Source of the DNA: Methylomonas koyamae
Lineage (GTDB): Bacteria > Pseudomonadota > Gammaproteobacteria > Methylococcales > Methylomonadaceae
Assembly (NCBI RefSeq): GCF_001644025.1
Contig: NZ_LUUK01000151.1
Coordinates: forward strand, 1 to 64,000
DNA length: 64,000 nucleotides
Direction: 5' to 3'
Under the pieces are notes generated by a model, which ran no database searches, had not been told where the DNA came from, and saw only the letters and a program-made list of their open reading frames with translations. Shown here piece after piece: positions 1 through 12,816 of the stretch. How positions within the stretch are numbered: the stretch's first letter is position 1; each line of letters starts with the position of its first letter. The position numbers were made by a program, and so were the translations under genes.

Positions 1-2215
1 AATTCGCCGCCAACGCGGCCAGCCGCTCCGCCAGCGCGGCGTGTCCGATGCCGATTTGACTTATCGCCGCCGCTATTTGGGCGGCGTCCAGGCTCTCCAG
101 TGCCTGCCGCAGCGATAGGCGCAACGGCGCCGGCAAGTCGGCCAGCGAGTCCTCGATCGGAGCGTTGGCGGGAGGTTCAACCATATTCGATAAACGGTCG
201 TCAACGAACTCGAGGCCCAAATGCCTGGCCAAGCAATCGTAGATCTCTTGAAACCGGTAAGGCTTGGGAATGAAGTCGTCCATGCCGGCGTCCAGCATTT
301 CCTGCTGCTCTTCCCGGAAGGCGGAGGCGGTAACGGCGATAATCTTGATCCGGTTGCCGCCCGGCAGGCGGCGGATTTGCCGGGTCGCCTCGACGCCGTC
401 CAGTACCGGCATCCGTCTATCCATCCAAATCAGATCGGGTTGCCAGTCTCGACAGAGATCCAAACACTGTTGGCCGTTGCCCGCAATTCGGGTTTCCAGG
501 CCAAGACGGTTCATCAATTGCCGGAGTAGAATCTGGTTTTCGATTTGGTCGTCGGCGATCAAGATTCGATAAGCCGGTTGGCCAGGCGCCAGGCGGATCG
601 CCGCCCCCGATCTGGGGGTAAGGCTTACCGGAAATGCCTCATCCGCCACTAGTTCGACCGGCACGTCGACGGAAAATAGCGAGCCCTTGCCGGGCGTGCT
701 GGTCACCGAGATTCGGCCTCCCATCAATTCGACGAATTGTCGGGTAATGGCCAAGCCAAGTCCGGTGCCTTTTTGATCGCCGTTATCCGCCAACTGCACA
801 AATGGTTCGAACAAGCGTTGTTGGTCCTCCGGGGCAATGCCGGATCCGGTGTCTTCGACCGTCATCAGCAAGTGCTGGCGGTGGTTTTCCAGCGTCGCCA
901 GCCTTACCGTCACGCCGCCTGCCGGGGTGAACTTCAGCGCGTTGCCGATCAGATTCACCAATATCTGGCGGAGCCGAGCTTGGTCGGCCTTGATGAAACG
1001 GGGAAACTCGGACGATTGGTCTACGCCGAGCCGTAAACCTTTGGCTGACGCCCGTGCTTGCATCATGTCGGTCACGTCTCTGACCAGGCCGCCGAGGTCG
1101 AACGGCGCGACCGTCAATTTGAGTTGACCAGCCTCGATCTTGGCGATTTCCAGCACATCGTTGATCAAATCCAGCAGGTGCTCGCCGCTACGATTAATGA
1201 TGTCCAGACTTTCCAGCTGGCTTTCGCTCAGTTCGGGATCGTCGCGCAACATGCTGGAAAAGCCCAAAATCGCGCTCAACGGCGTACGCAGTTCGTGGCT
1301 CATATTGGCGAGAAACGCGCTCTTGGCTTTGTTGGCCGATTCGGCCGCGTCGCGGGCGCGCGCCAATTCCTCGGTGCGTAGCGCCAGTTGTCGCCTATCC
1401 TCGCGAAATTGCGCCACGGCCTGGGCCATCTCATCGATTTCGTCGAGGTCGGATCGCGGCGTACTCCCGGTCGCGTTGTCGGGATGGTCTTCGCGTAATT
1501 GGCGACTAATGTGTTGCAGACGCGCCAGTACGTGCCGGCCCACGAAGACTTGGGTGATCGTCCAAGCCAGCAGCAAGCTGCCGGCCAGTAGGATTTCCAC
1601 CCAATGTTCCTTGTCGCGGGCGGTTTGCCACAGCTCCCTCACGCTGTTCCGGTAGGCTTCGGTGTATTGATCGTTCAAGGTCCGGGCGGCGTCTACCATC
1701 GCGGTGGCCTGGCGGCGGAGTTCCTCGTCGAATTCCTGTTGCACGCGATGGCGGGCGGCGCTGTCGGCTACGTCTTGGGGCGCCAGGGATTCGCGCACGG
1801 CGCTTTCCCGCAACTGCGCGACGACATTCGCGGTATTGCGAAACAATTGACTGGCTTGCCGCAAATCCAGCAAGGCGGCGTCTTCGCCGCCGGCGGCTAG
1901 TTTGTCCACCAATACATCGAAGATTTCCATGCGCTTGGCGATATCGGCGTAACTCGCCCGCATTGGGGCGAGTGCGCCGGTCCTTGCCAATTGGTAGGAG
2001 GCGCGTTCGATCTGCAAGGTCTGGTCGACCATCTGTTGCGCTTGCCGCAGGCTTTCCAAGCGCTCCTCCGCCAGCCAGGCGACGGTGTTCGCCGAGCCGC
2101 GCAAGGCATGGACCGCGGTCAGGCCGCCGGCCAGAATTAAGGCCGCCAGCGCGGCCAATGTGAACAGAAATTGCCGGCGTAGCGTACGGGGCAGATAACG
2201 GCGTGACAGGCTCAT
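1..2215 (-). CDS. hybrid sensor histidine kinase/response regulator (C-terminus cut by window edge)
   Basis: Membrane-bound hybrid two-component kinase, partial: the reading frame runs off the left edge. A first membrane helix lies at about residues 16-37, a periplasmic helical region follows, and a second helix lies near 205-222. Then come a HAMP-like segment, a HisKA domain with phospho-acceptor H307 in NMSHELRTPL, an HATPase domain, and a receiver with acceptor D599 in IWMDRRMP. The tail after the receiver resembles the tail of the kinase at 3634-8517, so the two are paralogues. The ATG at 2215 lies 7 nt after the stop of a periplasmic binding protein gene, so the pair is probably co-transcribed. 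A binding protein feeding a hybrid kinase recalls TorT-TorS; the ligand is unknown. Confidence 0.9.
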   Translation of the reverse strand, partial: MSLSRRYLPRTLRRQFLFTLAALAALILAGGLTAVHALRGSANTVAWLAEERLESLRQAQQMVDQTLQIERASYQLARTGALAPMRASYADIAKRMEIFDVLVDKLAAGGEDAALLDLRQASQLFRNTANVVAQLRESAVRESLAPQDVADSAARHRVQQEFDEELRRQATAMVDAARTLNDQYTEAYRNSVRELWQTARDKEHWVEILLAGSLLLAWTITQVFVGRHVLARLQHISRQLREDHPDNATGSTPRSDLDEIDEMAQAVAQFREDRRQLALRTEELARARDAAESANKAKSAFLANMSHELRTPLSAILGFSSMLRDDPELSESQLESLDIINRSGEHLLDLINDVLEIAKIEAGQLKLTVAPFDLGGLVRDVTDMMQARASAKGLRLGVDQSSEFPRFIKADQARLRQILVNLIGNALKFTPAGGVTVRLATLENHRQHLLMTVEDTGSGIAPEDQQRLFEPFVQLADNGDQKGTGLGLAITRQFVELMGGRISVTSTPGKGSLFSVDVPVELVADEAFPVSLTPRSGAAIRLAPGQPAYRILIADDQIENQILLRQLMNRLGLETRIAGNGQQCLDLCRDWQPDLIWMDRRMPVLDGVEATRQIRRLPGGNRIKIIAVTASAFREEQQEMLDAGMDDFIPKPYRFQEIYDCLARHLGLEFVDDRLSNMVEPPANAPIEDSLADLPAPLRLSLRQALESLDAAQIAAAISQIGIGHAALAERLAALAAN

Positions 2216-2222
2216 GTCGGTT

Positions 2223-3335
2223 TCAAGGTTTCCAAATGTGCCGGAAAATTTCCCGGTAACCATTGTTCGGATCATACAGCAGGTCGGGCGCGCCTTCCGA
2301 CGCGATATTCGCGGCCGTGACCAGATGTACCGGAACCACGTAGCCGGTGACCGCTTGGCCGGACAGTAGCCGGTTCAATTCGTCGATGAGCTGCCAGCCT
2401 TGCAGATTCAGCGGCTCGGCGGCGGTGGCGGTTTGAAAGGCGCCGGCGCGGATACGCAGAAAGGCGGCGGGGCTGCCGTCGCCGGCCGACAGCAAGGCGA
2501 TACTGGCACTGGACCGACCGGATTGGGTGAGTTCCGGCACCGCGTAGTCGAAATAAATATCGTTGATCGCCAATAGGTGAGTCAGGCCGGTGCCGTGGCG
2601 CGCCAACCATTCGCGGGTGATTTTCGGCATCGTTTCAGCGGCCGTGGAAATCGCGATGTCCCGGATTTCCAGCAACTTGCATTCCGCGCAACGTCGCACA
2701 ACGATGGCCATTGCTTCGGCCTTGGCTAGGGCAATGTCGAAGTTGCTGTCGGTGACGATCACCACACCGGCGCCGCGCGCGTCCGAAACGGCGGCCGTGG
2801 CGGTCACGCGGGCAACTTCCAGCGGGTCGCTGGACACGTTTATCGCGATAGGGCCTTTATCCAGCGCGCCGGCCTTGAGATCGACGTGCCAGCCGACCAC
2901 CGGGATACCGCGCTCGGCGAATGGCGCCAGTCCGGCGCCGATAGCGCGGGCGTCGGTGCCGACCACGATCACGCCGTCCGGCTGCTGCGCGTTGGCGGCG
3001 GTCAAGGCCCGGTCGCGTCCGGCCGGGTTGCCGCCCGCGTCGAATATTTTCGTTTGCCAGCCGATTTCGCCCGCCGCCTCGCGGATGCCCCGGGTGACGC
3101 CGAGTACCCCGCCATTGCGCAAGTCTTCGCAGACGATCGCCACCCGCGCCCCGATGCGCGCCGGCGGGCCGTTCCGGGCGCCGCCCCATGCGGTGTCGAA
3201 CGACGAGGCGTTCGATGCTGATTCCGCTTCAGTCGTTGCAGACTTGTCGTCGGCTATTGACGGCGTGCAGGGCAGGCAGGCGCAGCTCAGCCCCAAAACC
3301 CAGGCACCGACCCATCGTAAGCTTGGCGCAAACAT
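2223..3335 (-). CDS. periplasmic sugar-binding-type protein, probable sensor partner of the kinase
   Basis: Periplasmic binding protein of the LacI/ribose-binding fold (Peripla_BP_4 type). A signal peptide is visible at the N-terminus (VGAWVLGLSCACLP, with processing near SIADD). Typical fold patterns follow: VAIVCEDLRNGGVLGVTRG, QPDGVIVVGTD, GIPVVGWHVD, GVVIVTDSN. I chose the ATG at 3335, not the longer frame from 3629, because GGAGG lies just upstream and the signal peptide then starts correctly. No permease or ATPase gene of a sugar transporter is nearby. The gene sits between two hybrid kinases and 7 nt before one, which suggests it presents a ligand to the kinase sensor domain rather than feeding transport. 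About 370 residues. Confidence 0.75.
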   Translation of the reverse strand: MFAPSLRWVGAWVLGLSCACLPCTPSIADDKSATTEAESASNASSFDTAWGGARNGPPARIGARVAIVCEDLRNGGVLGVTRGIREAAGEIGWQTKIFDAGGNPAGRDRALTAANAQQPDGVIVVGTDARAIGAGLAPFAERGIPVVGWHVDLKAGALDKGPIAINVSSDPLEVARVTATAAVSDARGAGVVIVTDSNFDIALAKAEAMAIVVRRCAECKLLEIRDIAISTAAETMPKITREWLARHGTGLTHLLAINDIYFDYAVPELTQSGRSSASIALLSAGDGSPAAFLRIRAGAFQTATAAEPLNLQGWQLIDELNRLLSGQAVTGYVVPVHLVTAANIASEGAPDLLYDPNNGYREIFRHIWKP

Positions 3336-3633
3336 TGTTAAATATCCTCCGTCTGGGCGTTGCCCATTTCGGGTTAATACTGAAATCGCCGCCGCCGGCC
3401 GGTCGCGGCGGACTAGGGTCGGCGTTGGCTTCAGCGGTCCTGATGGCGACGGTTTAGCGTTATGGGGTGCCTGTCCGCTTTGCGACAACTTGGACTCGGC
3501 TGCAATTGTAGCCTTTGCGCCATCGCGCCGCAGCGGTGATGGCGCGACGCGCCGGTTTGAGCATCGCGGCGATCCGACACATTTATCGGTCACGGGTTGT
3601 TTCAATACCGGAAAGTTAGGGAAAGCCACTCGG
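3336..3633. other. intergenic gap with hairpin-forming sequence
   Basis: No gene is supported here. It holds the ribosome-binding GGAGG for the binding-protein gene and, at about 3520-3546, an inverted repeat CGCCATC...GATGGCG. No T-run follows it on either strand, so it is not a convincing intrinsic terminator. Confidence 0.4.
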
Positions 3634-8517
<4,884 letters not shown>

Positions 8518-8733
8518 TATTATTAGGTTAGTGTTGCCCCGGTCCACGCCAGCCGGGGCCACTCGCGGGCGGATTCGCGTCGAGTGGCCGAGGCCTTTGC
8601 CTTGGACCGGTTTTACCACAAATAACGGAACGGCGTGTATCGTTCGATCCCATTTAGCCGGCGCCCTGGCGCCGGCGAGCGAGCGACTTTGCACTACACT
8701 TTCAAGTACCGTTGCCGATCACTTGGGGTCACG

Positions 8734-9321
8734 ATGTCCTTTCGCAGTCTTTGCGTCTATTGCGGTTCCAGTCCGGGCCGCTTACCGGCCTATACCGCCT
8801 CGGCCAACGCGCTGGCCGAGGCGATGGTGCGGCGGGGCATTCGCTTGATTTACGGTGGCGCCGGCATCGGCATCATGGGAGCGGTGGCGGATCGGGTCCT
8901 GGCCTTGGGCGGCGAAGCGGTCGGCGTGATTCCCAAGGCGCTGGCTCACAAGGAAGTCGCGCACGCCGGCTTGACTGAACTTTACGTGACCGCGTCGATG
9001 CATGAACGCAAGATGCGGATGGCGGAATTGGCCGACGGCTTCGTCGCATTACCGGGCGGTATCGGTACCTTGGAAGAATTGTTCGAAATCTGGACCTGGG
9101 CGCAATTGGGTTTTCACCGCAAACCTTGCGGTTTATTGAACGTCGCCGGTTATTACGACGGTCTGCTCGGGTTTCTGGATCATGTTCGCGCCGAACAATT
9201 CGTCAAGCCCGAGCAACGCGAGTTGTTGATGGTCGCCGGCGATCCCGAAACGCTGTTGACGCGCTATGCCGCGTATCAAGCCCCACCGACCAAGCAGTGG
9301 CTGGCGAATGACGAGACCTGA
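8734..9321 (+). CDS. LOG family protein (TIGR00730 Rossmann-fold nucleotide hydrolase)
   Basis: Cytoplasmic protein of the LOG/YvdD family, whose characterised members cleave cytokinin riboside or other nucleoside 5'-monophosphates to base and ribose 5-phosphate. The family signature PGGIGTLEE is at residues 107-115 with the expected upstream ERKMRM, and the N-terminal CVYCGSS starts the Rossmann fold. The 195-residue length is normal. I start at the ATG at 8734 because MSFRSLCVYCGSS matches the family N-terminus; the frame open from 8635 adds unrelated residues. It is divergent from the kinase gene. The physiological substrate cannot be told from sequence. Confidence 0.9.
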   Translation: MSFRSLCVYCGSSPGRLPAYTASANALAEAMVRRGIRLIYGGAGIGIMGAVADRVLALGGEAVGVIPKALAHKEVAHAGLTELYVTASMHERKMRMAELADGFVALPGGIGTLEELFEIWTWAQLGFHRKPCGLLNVAGYYDGLLGFLDHVRAEQFVKPEQRELLMVAGDPETLLTRYAAYQAPPTKQWLANDET

Positions 9322-9347
9322 CGCGCTTATTGCCGGTGGGAGAACGT

Positions 9348-9704
9348 ATGCGGATAAATAGGTTTTTAACGCCGGTCTTGAGCCTGATCGCCGTCGCGGC
9401 ATCCGCCGCGCCGCCGGTTAAATGTCTGGTTGACGGTAAAATGTTGTATACCGACGACGCGGCGCGTTGCCGGAATGCCGACAAACTGCCGATAGCCGGG
9501 AATGTGATTATCGCGCCGAAAGCCAAGGCGGCTGCTCCGACATTACCGGGCTTGCCCGGTTTGGAGACACCCGGTATGTTGGATTCGATATTGGAAAGGT
9601 TTGGTTTGACCCGGCAAGATGTTGCCGATGGCTGGAAAACCGTCATGGATGCCCGCGAGCGCGGAAGCTGGCAAGCACCGGCCATTCCCGAGGAGGATCG
9701 TTAG
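9348..9704 (+). CDS. small secreted DUF4124-like protein
   Basis: Short exported protein of about 118 residues. The N-terminus (MRINRFLTPVLSLIAVAASAA) is a signal peptide, and the following KCLVDGKMLYTDDAARC pattern, a short domain with two cysteines and a GK.LYTD core, resembles DUF4124 domains of gammaproteobacterial periplasmic proteins. Chosen start: the ATG at 9348, preceded by a GGGAG ribosome site. It follows the LOG gene by 26 nt, so read-through is likely. Function unknown. Confidence 0.6.
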   Translation: MRINRFLTPVLSLIAVAASAAPPVKCLVDGKMLYTDDAARCRNADKLPIAGNVIIAPKAKAAAPTLPGLPGLETPGMLDSILERFGLTRQDVADGWKTVMDARERGSWQAPAIPEEDR

Positions 9705-9705
9705 T

Positions 9706-9735
9706 CCCGAGCGGAGCTCGGTTTCGCCGTCTTAA
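9706..9735 (+). terminator. possible weak terminator after the small secreted protein
   Basis: A 6-bp stem CCGAGC/GCTCGG with a three-base loop is followed by an imperfect T-rich stretch. It lies between two plus-strand genes and may separate their transcripts. The T-run is poor. Confidence 0.3.
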
Positions 9736-9822
9736 TCGTTTCATAATCCCGCCTTAATTTTGCTTTAAGCCCCCGTCTTTAGAATTTTCCGCAACTGAAT
9801 AATTATCCAAAGAGGGAGTGCA

Positions 9823-10194
9823 ATGTTCAGATTAACAAGCTTAGCAATATTGGGTATCGCGTTTTCGTCGACCGTCAGCGCCGACGACGGTTGGGGTGAG
9901 CATCACCACCGCCATCACCACCATCATTATCAGCGCGACTATTTTCCGGCGTATCCGGTGGAACGAGTATATGTGCCGGCGCCTGTCGTGCAATACGTAC
10001 CGGCGCCTCCGGTTTATTACGCTCCGCCACCTCCACCGGTGCGCTACGGATATTACGATCAACGCAACCCATCCGGCTTGGTCGGCGGCATGGTCGGCAG
10101 TGCCTTGGGATACGGAATGGGCGGCGGAGATCCGCTGGCCGCCGGGATTGGCGCGGCGGCGGGTTCCTGGCTGGGCAATGGGATGAACAGATGA
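9823..10194 (+). CDS. secreted His/Pro/Tyr-rich glycine-zipper protein
   Basis: Exported protein of 123 residues. A signal peptide (MFRLTSLAILGIAFSSTVSA) is followed by a histidine cluster (HHHRHHHHHY, about residues 27-36) that could bind metal, a Pro/Tyr/Val-rich segment with VPAPVVQYVPAPP repeats, and a C-terminal glycine-zipper segment (GGMVGSALGYGMGGG ... AAGSWLGNGM) of the kind found in outer-membrane-associated small proteins. AAAGAGGGAG before the ATG is a strong ribosome site. Its stop overlaps the start of the next gene by 4 nt (ATGA), so the two are translationally coupled. Role unknown; envelope stress or metal buffering are guesses. Confidence 0.65.
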   Translation: MFRLTSLAILGIAFSSTVSADDGWGEHHHRHHHHHYQRDYFPAYPVERVYVPAPVVQYVPAPPVYYAPPPPPVRYGYYDQRNPSGLVGGMVGSALGYGMGGGDPLAAGIGAAAGSWLGNGMNR

Positions 10195-10589
10195 TGACAT
10201 TACGTTCGTTTTCGTGCTTGATCATCGTCGCGCTCGGCGCGTCCGGCTGCGCTACCCAAACCGGATGGACCCCGACCGTCGATACCTATAACGACCGGAA
10301 CAGCTATCGTCTGAATCAAGACATGCAGGAATGCCGGCAACTTGCCGAACAAGCCTCTGGCGGTACCGCCAAGGAAGCCGCGATCGGCGCCGGCGTCGGT
10401 GGATTAATCGGTGCCGCGGGCGGCGCGGCCTTGGGTGCGATTATCGGAAATCCGGGTACCGGAGCGGCGATAGGCGCGGCGGCGGGCGGTATCGGCGGCG
10501 GCGCCAAGCAAGGCATCCAATCCGAAGACCGCTTCAAAAATGCTTACAACAGTTGTTTGCGGCAGCGCGGACATACCGTTGTCAACTAA
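10191..10589 (+). CDS. glycine-zipper outer-membrane lipoprotein
   Basis: 132-residue putative lipoprotein. The N-terminus MMTLRSFSCLIIVALGASGC ends in a lipobox-like GASGC with the lipidated Cys at position 20. A soluble segment with one further Cys follows. Then comes a long glycine zipper (about residues 64-105: GAGVGGLIGAAGGAAL, GNPGTGAAIGAAAGG), and the protein ends in a short basic tail with a Cys. Related small proteins (YMGG/Gly-zipper families) sit in the outer membrane. It overlaps the preceding glycine-zipper gene by 4 nt, so the pair is probably one functional unit. Confidence 0.65.
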   Translation: MMTLRSFSCLIIVALGASGCATQTGWTPTVDTYNDRNSYRLNQDMQECRQLAEQASGGTAKEAAIGAGVGGLIGAAGGAALGAIIGNPGTGAAIGAAAGGIGGGAKQGIQSEDRFKNAYNSCLRQRGHTVVN

Positions 10590-10820
10590 ACTGATTGCCA
10601 GTTTGTGCGTTTTGTCTGGTTGGGAAGTCTTCAGCTACCGCGAATCGCCATTTACTGAATTAGTATGCTCAAACACCGTATAGCTGGCGTCGAAGCTCTC
10701 GACAATTATTCTTCGCGCCTGCAATCCCCCGCAGACATCGGTTTAAGGATTGGTCGCGCGGGATTTCACCGTGCGAATCTCGCTAGGTCTATATCGAAGC
10801 GGCTAACTCGGCCCGGCCTG

Positions 10821-11282
10821 ATGTTGCGACGCTGCGTATTAGCCTTAACGGTACTGGCGTTCGCCGGTTGTTCGCTATTGCCCGATTTGGAAGAAAGCGA
10901 TGATAGCGCGAACAGGCCGGCCGGTAGTGGTGCCCGCTACAATAGGCCCTATCGGGTTAAGGGTAAAACCTATGTACCGTTGCAAAGCGCGGTGGGTTAT
11001 AAGGAACGGGGCAGGGCGTCCTGGTACGGCGCCGAATCCGGCCCGCGGACCGCGAGCGGGATACGCTTCGATCCGCGCGGCTTGACGGCCGCGCACAAGA
11101 CCTTGCCGATACCTTGCAAGGTTAGGGTTACCAACCTGCGTAACGGTCGCCAGGTTGACGTGGTGATCACCGATCGGGGACCGTTTTCTCCCGACCGGTT
11201 AATCGATTTGTCCAAGGCGGCGGCCGAGCGAATCGGCATGCGCGGTACCGCTGAGGTCACTATCGAGTATTTGGGCGGATAG
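10821..11282 (+). CDS. rlpA: RlpA-like septal ring lytic transglycosylase lipoprotein
   Basis: Short RlpA-type lipoprotein of 153 residues. Signal sequence with lipobox FAGC (Cys 17), short linker, then the double-psi beta-barrel RlpA domain: GRASWYG, TASG, LTAAHKTLP, VTNLRNGRQVDVVITDRGPF, LIDLSKAAAERIGM. The histidine of AAH and the aspartate of DRGPF are the expected catalytic residues for cleavage of peptidoglycan lacking stem peptides. No SPOR domain is present, unlike Escherichia coli or Pseudomonas RlpA, so recruitment to denuded septal glycan is not explained. Start at the ATG at 10821 puts the signal peptide at the N-terminus; the frame open from 10665 adds an unlikely leader. Confidence 0.85.
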   Translation: MLRRCVLALTVLAFAGCSLLPDLEESDDSANRPAGSGARYNRPYRVKGKTYVPLQSAVGYKERGRASWYGAESGPRTASGIRFDPRGLTAAHKTLPIPCKVRVTNLRNGRQVDVVITDRGPFSPDRLIDLSKAAAERIGMRGTAEVTIEYLGG

Positions 11283-11622
11283 GCTCGGCGTTGGTGTATC
11301 GTTTTGGGCCCGCGCGCTACCGCATGCTCCGCAAAATCGTCCAGAGAAACGCTAGTCTTCCGAGACTTTGAAACGCTTCGATAGCGACTCGCCAGTAATA
11401 AACGCCAACTCGGCACTCCTAGCTTCCGCCCAGTCGATCCGTAAGCTCGCGGCAGCGGCGGACCTTTAATAACCGGGGGAATGGCGCCGGCGGTCGCGGC
11501 CGGCACAGAACCTTACCGACACCACAAGCAAATCCTGCCCCGCTGTGAATTAGTTCATTGCGTCGGGCCGGCAAAACGTTCGAAATCTCCGGGCATTCAA
11601 CGACCGTTACCGGAGAATTCGT
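11283..11622. other. intergenic stretch without a supported gene
   Basis: 340 bp between the RlpA-like gene and the export genes. A frame from ATG 11481 overlaps the adaptor gene out of frame and shows no family features. The only element I would keep is CGGAG at 11611-11615, the probable ribosome site of the TTG-started adaptor gene. I looked for a small precursor peptide with a double-glycine leader here and saw none. Confidence 0.5.
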
Positions 11623-12816
11623 TTGCCTACCCGTTTCTCTCGCACCACCCGTTCCCTGGCGCGCGATTCCGCGCGGCATGCCATTCTCGTCTGGTCGCTG
11701 GCAGGCGTTTTGCTGGTGGCTTGGCTGTTTTGGTTTTGCATGGCGCGATTGACAATTTACGAGATCAGCTCGCAAGCCCGTCTCGAGGTCAATCGCTCGG
11801 TACATCCTATCGCTGCACCGGTCGCCGGCAAAATCGTCTCGATCGACTTTTCGTTAGGTCAGCAAGTCGAGGCCGGTCAGGTGTTGGCAACATTGGACAC
11901 GGTCAGTGAAACCTTGCGTTTGCAAGAAGAACAGGCGAGATTGACGGCCTTGCCGCCGCAAATAGAGGCGTTGCATAAGCAAATCGCTGCATTGGAGCAG
12001 TCCAGGCTGGACGACCAGCAAGCGGCGTTGGCGGCTATCGACAGCGCTCGATCCCGACAGCGCGAGGCTAACGCGGCGGTGTCGTTCGCCAAGGACTACG
12101 AGCGGCGCTTGAGCGAGTTGAAGGGAGCCGGCAAGGGCGCTTTGATCGATACACTCCGGGCCGGCACCGAAGTGCAAAAACTCAGTTCCGCCCGCTCCGC
12201 GCTGTCCGCCGACATTCAGCGCTTGCAAATGGATGCACAAACCCATTCCCACCAAAAACTGGCCGAAATCGAAGAGTTAAAACAGGATGCCGCCAAATTG
12301 AGCGGTGAACAAGCAACCTGCCGCATCACGATAGACCGCTTACGCGAAGAGATCGAAAAACATCGGATCCGCGCGCCGGCCGCCGGGCAAATCGGCGATA
12401 TCGCGCCGTTGCAGGTCGGCGGCTATGTGGCGATCGGCGACAAGCTGGGTTCGGTGGTGCCGCACAGCGAACTGCGTATCGTCGCCGATTTTCCGCCGGC
12501 GGCGGTAATCGGGCGAATTAAGCCCGGCCAAGCCGCCACGATGCGGCTGGACGGTTTTCCGTGGGCACAATTCGGCACGCTGGCGGCGAAAGTGAGCACC
12601 GTTGCTTCGGAGATTCGCGACAACCGAGTGCGGGTCGAATTCGCGCCCGAGCAGGCGGCGAACTCGGCCATCGTGTTGCAACACGGTCTGCCGGGCTCCA
12701 TCGACGTCGTCATCGAACAACTCAGCCCGGCGCTACTGGTATTGCGCAAGGCCGGACAATTGTTTGACGACGGCATTCGCCAACCGCGTTCGTCCGCCGG
12801 TGCGCCCGAGTCATGA
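11623..12816 (+). CDS. HlyD-family membrane fusion (adaptor) protein
   Basis: Periplasmic adaptor of a type I/peptide export system, 397 residues. A cytoplasmic N-terminus is followed by one membrane helix (about residues 22-43), a first lipoyl half-motif (VAAPVAGKIVSIDFSLGQQVEAGQVLATLD type), a long alpha-helical hairpin (about 105-240), the second lipoyl half (IRAPAAGQIGDI), then beta-barrel and membrane-proximal parts. The start is TTG with CGGAG nine bases upstream; no better in-frame ATG precedes the helix. Its stop overlaps the ATG of the C39 transporter by 4 nt. With the two ABC genes that follow it should form the export channel. No TolC-type outer membrane gene is adjacent. Confidence 0.85.
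   Translation: MPTRFSRTTRSLARDSARHAILVWSLAGVLLVAWLFWFCMARLTIYEISSQARLEVNRSVHPIAAPVAGKIVSIDFSLGQQVEAGQVLATLDTVSETLRLQEEQARLTALPPQIEALHKQIAALEQSRLDDQQAALAAIDSARSRQREANAAVSFAKDYERRLSELKGAGKGALIDTLRAGTEVQKLSSARSALSADIQRLQMDAQTHSHQKLAEIEELKQDAAKLSGEQATCRITIDRLREEIEKHRIRAPAAGQIGDIAPLQVGGYVAIGDKLGSVVPHSELRIVADFPPAAVIGRIKPGQAATMRLDGFPWAQFGTLAAKVSTVASEIRDNRVRVEFAPEQAANSAIVLQHGLPGSIDVVIEQLSPALLVLRKAGQLFDDGIRQPRSSAGAPES

Noticed and set aside
11481-11909. 142-codon frame ahead of and overlapping the HlyD-like gene, considered as export substrate
   Set aside because: No double-glycine leader, overlaps the adaptor out of frame, and the ribosome site is too close to its ATG.
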